From: Thermoproteota archaeon
Lineage (GTDB): Archaea > Korarchaeota > JAOZGF01 > JAOZFZ01
Assembly: GCA_027492035.1 (NCBI GenBank)
Contig: JAOZFT010000021.1
Span: 1 to 19,135 of the forward strand
DNA length: 19,135 nt
Reading direction: 5' to 3'
Both the position numbers and the translations under genes were made by a program. Position 1 is the stretch's first letter; each line of letters starts with the position of its first letter. The notes under the pieces were generated by a model. That model made no database searches. It was given only the letters and a program-made list of their open reading frames with translations, and was not told where the DNA came from. Shown here one piece after another: positions 14,062 through 19,135 of this stretch.

Positions 14062-15390
14062 ATGGTTGATTTGATGATTAAGAACGGTTTAGTTTTGACA
14101 ATGAATAAAGAAAGGTTAATTATTAAGGATGGCTGCGTAGCAGTTGAAGAAGGTAAAATTGTTGATTTAGGCAAGACAAAAGAAATTGAAGGGAAGTACA
14201 AAGCTGACGAAGTTATTAATGCCTCTGAAAAAATCGTCGCACCTGGTTTAATTAACACCCACACTCATTTATCTATGACTTTGTTCCGTGGCTTGATTGA
14301 CGATAAAAAACCGAAGGATTGGCTTCCTACGGTTTGGAAAATTGAGTCAAACTTAACAAGGGAAGAAGTTTATTGTGGAGCTCTTCTTGGGGCTTTAGAG
14401 TTAATTAAATCAGGAACAACAACTTTCTCCGACCATTATTTTTTTATGGAAGAAGTTGCGAAAGCTGTTAGGGAGAGCGGTTTAAGGGCTTGTTTGGCTC
14501 AAGCTCTACTGGAGCTGATGGGGCCAGATTTAGGCCAAAACAAGTTAAGTTACACTGTTGATTTCGCAAAAAAGTTTAGGGGTGCTGCTGGAGGAAGAGT
14601 TGAGACCTTCTTAGGGCCGCATGCACTTTATTCAGTAACTGAAGAAACCCTAAAGAAAATAAGGGAGGTAGCTGATAAAGAAAATTTCAGGATTCACCTC
14701 CACATGGCTGAAAGCAAATGGGAAATTGAAATGGTGAAAGAGAAGTATGGTAAAACGACAGTGGAGAAGCTTAACGAGATGGGTTTTCTTAAGCCTGACG
14801 TGGTGGGGGCTCATTCAATTTTTGTTTCTGAAAATGAAATAAAGATACTTGCCGAAAAAAGGGTGAATGTGGCCTACTGCCCAACGACCCCTATTAAAGC
14901 CGGAGTAGGAGTTGCTCCTATACCTGAAATGCTGCAAGAAGGGGTTAATGTTTCTTTGGGAACTGACGGGGCTGGAAGCAACAACACCTTGGATTTATTT
15001 AGGGAATTGAGGATGGCTGCAGTTATACATAAATTAAGAAAATTAAACCCTGAAACCTTACCAGCTTTTCAAGTTTTAGAGATGGCTACAGTTAATGGAG
15101 CAAAAACTTTAGGGATGGAGAAAGGAATAGGAAGTTTAGAAAAAGGAAAGAAAGCAGATGTAATAATTGTTGACTTCAAAAAACCTCATGTTACACCTTT
15201 CCACAACATCCCCTCTACATTAGTTTACTCAACAGTGGGTGGAGACGTGGATACAGTTATAGTGGATGGAAAGGTGGTTATGAGGGAAAGGAAGGTTTTA
15301 ACTTTGAAAGAGGAGGAAATTATTGATAAAGCGAACGCATGTTTCAAAGAATTAGTTGAAAAAGCAGGTATGGAAACGAAATTAATGTAG
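14062..15390 (+). CDS. dadD: Amidohydrolase of the SAH/MTA/5'-deoxyadenosine deaminase family
   Basis: A 442-residue zinc amidohydrolase that probably deaminates the adenine ring of 5'-deoxyadenosine, S-adenosylhomocysteine or methylthioadenosine, by-products of SAM chemistry. Zinc and catalytic positions are visible: H67 and H69 in INTHTHLSM, H214 and E217 in HLHMAES, H251 in GAHSIF, and D302 in GTDGAGSNN; GPHALYS (185-191) provides the substrate-contact histidine H187. The C-terminal IGSLEKGKKADVIIVD closes the composite beta-sandwich. Length and order match the archaeal DadD/MtaD family. The segment CPTTPIKAGVGVAPI (273-287) departs from the commoner CPxSNxKLASGxAP loop near the active site, so substrate preference is uncertain. 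The symbol is given by family similarity. The dodecin-fold gene follows 96 bp downstream with its own promoter-like element. Confidence 0.85.
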   Translation: MVDLMIKNGLVLTMNKERLIIKDGCVAVEEGKIVDLGKTKEIEGKYKADEVINASEKIVAPGLINTHTHLSMTLFRGLIDDKKPKDWLPTVWKIESNLTREEVYCGALLGALELIKSGTTTFSDHYFFMEEVAKAVRESGLRACLAQALLELMGPDLGQNKLSYTVDFAKKFRGAAGGRVETFLGPHALYSVTEETLKKIREVADKENFRIHLHMAESKWEIEMVKEKYGKTTVEKLNEMGFLKPDVVGAHSIFVSENEIKILAEKRVNVAYCPTTPIKAGVGVAPIPEMLQEGVNVSLGTDGAGSNNTLDLFRELRMAAVIHKLRKLNPETLPAFQVLEMATVNGAKTLGMEKGIGSLEKGKKADVIIVDFKKPHVTPFHNIPSTLVYSTVGGDVDTVIVDGKVVMRERKVLTLKEEEIIDKANACFKELVEKAGMETKLM

Positions 15391-15414
15391 AAACAGGTTT
15401 AGAAAATAGTATAG

Positions 15415-15424
15415 AAATATAAAG
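15415..15424 (+). promoter_or_regulatory. TATA-like element upstream of the dodecin-fold gene
   Basis: AAATATAAAG lies about 67 bases before the ATG at 15487; transcription would start near 15446 and the leader would include GAGGTG at 15472-15477. Spacing fits archaeal promoters, but this is motif-based only. Confidence 0.3.
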
Positions 15425-15486
15425 GAAAGGGGAAAGATAAGATTATTTGAATAAAAGATATGGATTTATTTGAGGTGTTTGTTTAA

Positions 15487-15696
15487 ATGGCTATAGTGAA
15501 AGTAATTGAACTCGTCGGTTCTTCACCTAACAGTTTCGAGGAAGCAGTTAAAAACGCTGTTGAAACAGCTGCTAAAACAGTTCGAAACATTAAAGGAGTA
15601 GATATTGTGGGTTTCACTGGAAAAGTGAAGAATGGAAATATAATTGAGTTCAGAGCTAATGTGAAACTGGCCTTTGAAGTAGAAACAGTTGAATGA
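15487..15696 (+). CDS. Dodecin-fold small protein without the usual flavin-stacking residues
   Basis: A 69-residue protein covering the whole dodecin fold: strand KVIELVGSSPNS, helix FEEAVKNAVETAAKTVRNIK, then two strands ending VKLAFEVE. Dodecins form hollow dodecamers that store or buffer flavins. In flavin-binding members a Trp follows the conserved N-(L/I)-(R/K) step and stacks on the isoalloxazine, and a Gln sits in the last strand pair; here those places align with G37 and R56. It therefore belongs to the fold but may bind another ligand or a metal, as the low-flavin dodecin relatives do. GAGGTG lies nine bases before the ATG. Convergent with the phosphoribosyltransferase gene. Confidence 0.88.
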   Translation: MAIVKVIELVGSSPNSFEEAVKNAVETAAKTVRNIKGVDIVGFTGKVKNGNIIEFRANVKLAFEVETVE

Positions 15697-15698
15697 AA

Positions 15699-15765
15699 AA
15701 GGAGGAAGTAAACTTTAACCTCTTAACCCACGATTAAAAAGAGAAATTTTCTTTCATTCCTCCTT
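15699..15765. terminator. Inverted repeat between convergent genes
   Basis: AAGGAGGAA (15699-15707) and TTCCTCCTT (15757-15765) are exact inverted copies separated by 49 bases, spanning the junction of the dodecin-fold and phosphoribosyltransferase genes. It could form a bidirectional terminator stem, but the long loop makes this uncertain. Confidence 0.25.
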
Positions 15766-16374
15766 CCTTTTTATTTCTAGTTTGAAATCTTTAAGGAATA
15801 GGTTAATTATTGGCTTCTTTAAACCGGTTTTCAATAATTCATTATTTATTTCCGGGTAGGATTTTCCTTCATTGAGGAGTTTAGAGGCTATTTTAAAGAT
15901 TGTTTCCCTTACCTCCCACGGGAAAATTATCCACGCAGAAGTTTCCTTTACGTAATAGTCAGGGATGATTATGGACCATGGCTTATAGAAGAGGGTTGCT
16001 ATTTTTACATTTGATGCCTTCTTGTTAATTACGTGCCTTTTAGCAACTAACAGGCTTTTCCCTGAATCAGCAACATCATCCACCACCAAAACTTTTTTGT
16101 TTGCAACTTCCGTAGATAGGGGCTGAGTTAGAATAGGTGTTTCCTCTGTTTCCTTTATTCCCTTGTAAAACTCAATCTTTATATTGGCCGTGTATGGGTT
16201 GTCCAGTAAATCTGACAAGATTCTGGCAGGTATCCAGCCACCTCTAGCTATTCCCACAATTACTGCAGGCTTAAATAAGCTTTTCTTTATTTTCTTAGCT
16301 AAAAAAATACACATTTCATATATGTTATTCCATGTAGGGGCAATGTACTCCTTTTCACCCATTACCATGACCAT
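15754..16374 (-). CDS. Purine-type phosphoribosyltransferase
   Basis: A type I phosphoribosyltransferase of about 206 residues, probably joining PRPP to a purine base (xanthine, guanine or hypoxanthine) in salvage. The PRPP-binding motif is VLVVDDVADSGKSL, with the two acidic residues and the GKS loop, and the upstream PPi-loop region is VIVGIARGGWIPARIL. A conserved FPWEVRET follows near the C-terminus, as in archaeal Gpt/Hpt-like proteins. An extra C-terminal helical tail of about 45 residues follows. The frame opens at TTG 16395, with in-frame ATGs at 16374, 16368 and 16362; none has a clear ribosome site, so the start is uncertain and 16374 is taken as the first ATG after the inferred transcription start. 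It is divergent from an HD phosphohydrolase, also a likely nucleotide enzyme. Confidence 0.82.
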   Translation of the reverse strand: MVMVMGEKEYIAPTWNNIYEMCIFLAKKIKKSLFKPAVIVGIARGGWIPARILSDLLDNPYTANIKIEFYKGIKETEETPILTQPLSTEVANKKVLVVDDVADSGKSLLVAKRHVINKKASNVKIATLFYKPWSIIIPDYYVKETSAWIIFPWEVRETIFKIASKLLNEGKSYPEINNELLKTGLKKPIINLFLKDFKLEIKRKEE

Positions 16375-16414
16375 TAATTGATTCAAAAATGACAAAAACG
16401 AAGTAATCTATTGA

Positions 16415-16424
16415 TAAATATTTA
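16415..16424. promoter_or_regulatory. Palindromic TATA element between divergent genes
   Basis: TAAATATTTA is a perfect 10-bp palindrome in the middle of the 77-bp gap between the phosphoribosyltransferase and HD-domain genes. With about 26 bases to the transcription start it would serve near 16446 on the plus strand and near 16393 on the minus strand, both just ahead of the two coding starts. A single shared, bidirectional TATA box is inferred. Confidence 0.4.
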
Positions 16425-16451
16425 AACTTTATTGAAAAAAAGGTGGGATGT

Positions 16452-17123
16452 ATGGGTTCACTTAGTGAAATTGAGGAGAGAATTTATAGGTTTGTTAAAA
16501 AGAATGTTTCAGGAAGTGACTTAGCCCATGCCATGGATCATGTGGAATGTGTAGTGAAGTTTGTGAAGAAGATAGGTGCTGAAGAGAAGGTGAACATGAA
16601 AATTTTGTTGGCTGCAGCCTACCTTCATGACATAGTTCCAAGAAACAGAGTAAAGGGAAATAGTTCACATTATGTGGAAAGTGCACGTAAGGCTGAAGAA
16701 TTTTTGCAAAAGATAGGTTTCGAAAAGGAAGAAATAAAAGGAGTAATTGGTGCTATCTTAACTTCCTCTTACGAGGCTTATTTGAGAGGGGTGAAACCTG
16801 CATCTAGGGAAGCTGAAGTCTTAAGGGATGCCGACTTATTAGATGCTATGGGTGCTAGAGGAATAGCCAGAGTTTTTGCTTTCGCGGGATATTACGGCTC
16901 ATCTGAACTTGGAAAAGTAAACTGGGACCCTGAAAATCCTCCAAAGTACAAAATGAACACCGAAGGGCCTGACCCTAACCCTATTTATCACTTCGCCTCC
17001 AAGCTTTTGAGGCTGAAAAAATTAATGTTAACAGCGACAGGGAGAAGGTTAGCTGAGGAGCGACATAGGTTCATGGTTGAGTTTTTGAAAAGGTATAAGT
17101 TGGAGATGGAGTGTAAACTATGA
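16452..17123 (+). CDS. HD-domain phosphohydrolase
   Basis: A 223-residue soluble protein of the HD superfamily, which uses metal ions to cleave phosphoesters, often in nucleotides. Counting from the ATG at 16452, the metal-binding set is H30 (in AHAMDHVE), H59-D60 (in AAAYLHDIV) and D128 (in LRDADLLDAMGA), the classic H...HD...D pattern. Additional family positions are H73 in SSHYVESA and the late LRLKKLMLTATGRRLAEER segment seen in YedJ-like proteins. The frame also opens at GTG 16443, but AGGTG at 16441-16445 overlaps that codon and is spaced correctly for 16452. Substrate is unknown; the divergent phosphoribosyltransferase suggests nucleotide metabolism. Confidence 0.87.
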   Translation: MGSLSEIEERIYRFVKKNVSGSDLAHAMDHVECVVKFVKKIGAEEKVNMKILLAAAYLHDIVPRNRVKGNSSHYVESARKAEEFLQKIGFEKEEIKGVIGAILTSSYEAYLRGVKPASREAEVLRDADLLDAMGARGIARVFAFAGYYGSSELGKVNWDPENPPKYKMNTEGPDPNPIYHFASKLLRLKKLMLTATGRRLAEERHRFMVEFLKRYKLEMECKL

Positions 17124-17241
17124 ATTTTTTCAAGGGAGAAGTAATCCTTCACAGGTTTTTAGCGTGGAAAGTTAAGCTAGGAACCCAGAACTGAAAATTT
17201 AGAAAAGAGGTTTTCTTTCGGAAATAAGGGGGTGGAAGGAA

Positions 17242-17910
17242 GTGGATGTTAAGGATGTTGAGAGAATTGGCGTGTTAGGTGCTGAGTAATGGGCATGAAA
17301 CGGCGTAAACTGTTGCAAAAGTCTGTTATGAAACTTGTTTTATGAGATGTTTCCGACAAAATTCTTAAAAAGGCTTTAAAACTTGTAAAAGAGGGGCCTT
17401 TAGCCTTAAAAACTTGTTGAAGGAGGTAAAGTGACTGACAAAGAAGTGGAAGAAGTTTTGAAGAGGATAGAACCACTATAAACCTTAAAGTTTTCGATAA
17501 AGACCTGGATTTATTGATTAAAGACAGTGTTTTGAAAATAGCTAGTTTGAAAAGAAAATTTTTTCAGAGCTTGACCCATTTTGTCCAGAAAAAACAGTTT
17601 TTGCCTCAAACATTCGGAAATAATGATAATAGACCTCGCCTCCGAAGTTAAGAGGTAACAAAAATTTATTGGCATGTCTTGGTTCAATCCAGCGCATGTT
17701 ACACGCCTCATTGAAGTTGCGAATGGAATGAATACCCCCGATGAAACCTTCAATTCCATCAGGGATTTTTCAAAGAAAATCGGGAAAGCTCCTGTTGAAA
17801 GCCAAAGATAGATCCAGTTTCTTCACAGCAGGATTTATCACATACTGGTCATTTGAAGCGATTAATTTTTTCGAGTTAGGGTTGGAGCACAAAGAAGGAG
17901 GAGAAATAGC
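17242..17910 (+). pseudogene. Decayed 3-hydroxyacyl-CoA dehydrogenase gene
   Basis: The stretch reads as the NAD-binding and early substrate domains of 3-hydroxyacyl-CoA dehydrogenase broken over all three frames. Segments in order: MDVKDVERIGVLGA (from GTG 17242), DVSDKILKKALKLVKEGPLA (17346), LVEGGKVTDKEVEEVLKRIE (17413), LKVFDKDLDLLI (17484), ELDPFCPEKTVFASN (17567), then EIMIIDLASEVKR, stop, KFIGMSWFNPAHVTRLIEV (from 17617), and AKDRSSFFTAGFITYWSFEA (from 17801). These follow the family order: Rossmann loop GxLGAG, VTDKEVEE, VFD..DL, EKTVFASN, GM.WFNPAH.., and DR.GFF. At least six frame changes and several stops, plus loss of the C-terminal third, rule out a working protein. Flanking genes are intact, so sequencing error is unlikely. 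Lost fatty-acid oxidation capacity, or replacement by another copy, is inferred. Confidence 0.88.
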
Positions 17911-18045
17911 TTTGCAGGGAAAAAAGAAGAGTATCAAAACATTCCTTCCTCTTCCTCCACCAGAAACCTGAGTCTATTGTTAATGTTCAACCCTTACCCT
18001 AGAATTGATGAACTTACGTATTTCAAACTTCTTAATACTTTCTCC
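17911..18045. other. Non-coding tail after the decayed dehydrogenase
   Basis: The family's C-terminal domain would be expected here but cannot be traced in any frame. Together with 17124-17241, which holds only a 24-codon frame whose ATG overlaps the HD stop as ATGA, it forms a gene-free flank of the pseudogene. Confidence 0.5.
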
Positions 18046-18816
18046 TTAAGGGTTAAACCCTCCCTTTTTAAGTAAGTAAATGGCTAAAACTGTTACAGTT
18101 ACTATTGCAACCACGGCAGCTATAAAGTAAAGTAGGTAATTAAGATTTGGAGGTGGAGTTTGGGTTGGAAGAGGTGAAGGAGTAACTGAGGTTTTTTGAG
18201 GCTGCAAAGTGACAGTTTCAGTCCACCAAACATGGGCATGGCAGTGGCCATTAGGTTCTTGCCATGCTTTATAGGGTTTTTCTTTCAAAGGCAGCAGAAT
18301 AGTTATTGTTGTTGAAACGTTGTTGATGGTTCCTTTCCAAGACAGGCTGTTTCTCGCTTCTTTGAAATTGTCTTCGATAAAATCTAGTTGGGAGGGTTTC
18401 AGAAGCCAGAAGAAGTCAGCTGTATATTTGTTCCCGTTTTTCGAAATGCACCCCTGGATTTCACAGTTAAGTGTAGTGGATCTTTTTCCTTCGTTAAAGT
18501 CAATTTTTATCCCTGTAACCTTTAAGTTCCAATTTGCTGCTTCATTAGTAAATGTTGACATCACCATTTTCACGAAATCATCTTTGTCTTGCAGTATACT
18601 TTGAAATCTTTTTTTATTCCAAGTGATTTCTTCAGAGTAGAGAATGGTAGTATCCTTCACAGCCAAAGTAATGTTTCTACTTGTTATTCCTCCTTGGTTT
18701 AAAAAATTTTCTTCTGCTTTACAAGAAGGAACAATGGAGGAAAAGGGATAAATAAAGTTTAGGGTGGAGAGTAGAGTTAGACCCATTAAAATTGCAGCTG
18801 TTTTCTTTAGAAACAT
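18046..18816 (-). CDS. Secreted protein with C-terminal membrane anchor, function unknown
   Basis: A 256-residue predicted cell-surface protein. An N-terminal signal peptide is clear (MFLKKTAAILMGLTLLSTL, cleavage probably near residue 33), and a single membrane segment closes the protein (about 227-248, LLYFIAAVVAIVTVTVLAIY), followed by a short basic tail KKGG on the inside. A Thr/Pro-rich linker (about 207-224, SVTPSPLPTQTPPP) joins the anchor to the external domain. The outer domain has cysteines C118 and C123 and the cluster EPNGHCHAHVWWTE at 187-200, with H191, C192, H193 and H195, a possible metal site. No family was recognised. The ATG at 18816 has a GGGGGAG site twelve bases upstream. 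The same-strand partial gene upstream may be related. Confidence 0.75.
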   Translation of the reverse strand: MFLKKTAAILMGLTLLSTLNFIYPFSSIVPSCKAEENFLNQGGITSRNITLAVKDTTILYSEEITWNKKRFQSILQDKDDFVKMVMSTFTNEAANWNLKVTGIKIDFNEGKRSTTLNCEIQGCISKNGNKYTADFFWLLKPSQLDFIEDNFKEARNSLSWKGTINNVSTTITILLPLKEKPYKAWQEPNGHCHAHVWWTETVTLQPQKTSVTPSPLPTQTPPPNLNYLLYFIAAVVAIVTVTVLAIYLLKKGGFNP

Positions 18817-18972
18817 TTAATTTTCTTCTCCCCCTTAACTTCTTCTTAATAAGGAGAATTATTTCATTTCTTGATTTTTATTTTTTCCTTTGAAAGTCTT
18901 TTAGGAGTTAACGATGTTTGAAACCCTTCAATAGTATCTTTTTCAAGAAAGGGAAGGTTTGTTGAGGAGAGA
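18817..18972 (-). promoter_or_regulatory. Probable promoter region of the secreted-protein gene
   Basis: An AT-rich gap of 156 bp between two minus-strand genes. An A-rich, TATA-like AAAAAATAAAAATC on the minus strand (about 18876-18889) would put transcription start near 18855. No gene is visible here. Confidence 0.25.
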
Positions 18973-19135
18973 TTACTTTGTTACTTTCTCTATTCTCCAG
19001 ACAGGGTGGATTTCACTCCATGAACCATGGTCAGTGTCTACTACCCAGACACCTGTAAATTTTATGTAGTCCCCTTTTTCTGGGGAAGCTACTTCGTTTT
19101 GGTTCCCTGGAACTATTTCAACGTGAATGCATCCC
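18973..19135 (-). CDS. C-terminal fragment of a protein with an OB-like DxDHG-EIHP motif
   Basis: Only the last 53 residues are in the window; the gene continues beyond the right edge. The minus-strand frame is open from the edge to TAA at 18973-18975 and reads with beta-strand-like segments: CIHVEIVPGNQNEVASPEKG, DYIKFTGVWVVDTDHG, then SWSEIHPVWRIEKVTK. The pairing of an HxEIxP strand, a GDYIKFTGVWVVD strand and a D-x-D-H-G-x-W-x-E-I-H-P-V ending recalls a small OB-fold-like domain found in bacterial and archaeal proteins of unknown function. The N-terminal part, and so the full function, cannot be seen. It shares strand and orientation with the secreted-protein gene. Confidence 0.7.
   Translation of the reverse strand, partial: GCIHVEIVPGNQNEVASPEKGDYIKFTGVWVVDTDHGSWSEIHPVWRIEKVTK

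Noticed and set aside
17120-17194. A 24-codon frame overlapping the HD gene stop as ATGA
   Set aside because: It is too short, with no recognisable motif and sits next to decayed DNA; probably chance.
1-19135. tRNA genes, CRISPR arrays, insertion sequences and box C/D RNAs
   Set aside because: No T-loop/acceptor pairing, regularly spaced direct repeats, transposase motifs or convincing C/D box pairs were seen, although short RNAs can be missed by eye.

Overview
The window looks like a chromosomal segment of an uncultured, AT-rich archaeon (roughly one third G+C, judged by eye). The evidence is an alanyl-tRNA synthetase with the archaeal N-terminal zinc cluster, an RNase J-like beta-CASP protein, an archaeal amidohydrolase of the SAH/MTA/5'-deoxyadenosine deaminase type, a nucleotidyltransferase of archaeal type, TATA-like boxes near inferred transcription starts, and Shine-Dalgarno sequences of the form GGAGGTGA. 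A TACK/Bathyarchaeia-like host would fit the gene mix, but that is inference. Several genes appear to start at TTG. No tRNA, rRNA, CRISPR array or transposase was seen.

Layout, left to right. 1-464 (+) is the end of a TolB-like beta-propeller protein. 492-3024 (-) holds alaS, unusually short at its C-terminus, with a 55-residue helical mini-protein overlapping its 3' end. 3354-6221 (+) holds a cyclase-family metal hydrolase, a stomatin/SPFH membrane protein and an ECF-type vitamin transporter S component. A gene-poor convergent gap (6222-6554) contains a perfect 13-bp tandem repeat inside what may be a decayed reading frame. 6555-8147 (-) is a SpoIIM-like multi-spanning membrane protein. 8315-9844 (+) is the bifunctional NAD(P)HX repair enzyme. 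9937-10998 (-) is a nucleotidyltransferase with an OB-like tail.

11498-15696 (+) holds an RNase J-like nuclease, a type II pantothenate kinase-like protein, an S-adenosylhomocysteine/MTA-type deaminase and a dodecin-fold protein that lacks the usual flavin-stacking residues. 15754-16374 (-) is a purine-type phosphoribosyltransferase, divergent from an HD-domain phosphohydrolase (16452-17123, +) across a short gap with a palindromic TATA element. 17242-17910 (+) is the wreck of a 3-hydroxyacyl-CoA dehydrogenase gene with at least six frame changes. The right end (-) holds a secreted, C-terminally membrane-anchored protein and the tail of a further gene that runs off the window.

The genes do not form one pathway. 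A loose theme is housekeeping of nucleotides and cofactors: NAD(P)HX repair, CoA (pantothenate phosphorylation), SAM by-product deamination, purine salvage, vitamin uptake and RNA processing. No clear new multi-gene system is visible. The most unusual items are the C-Ala-less AlaRS with its overlapping helical mini-ORF, the dodecin-fold protein without its Trp/Gln pair, the PanK-II-like enzyme in an archaeon, and two or three decayed genes.
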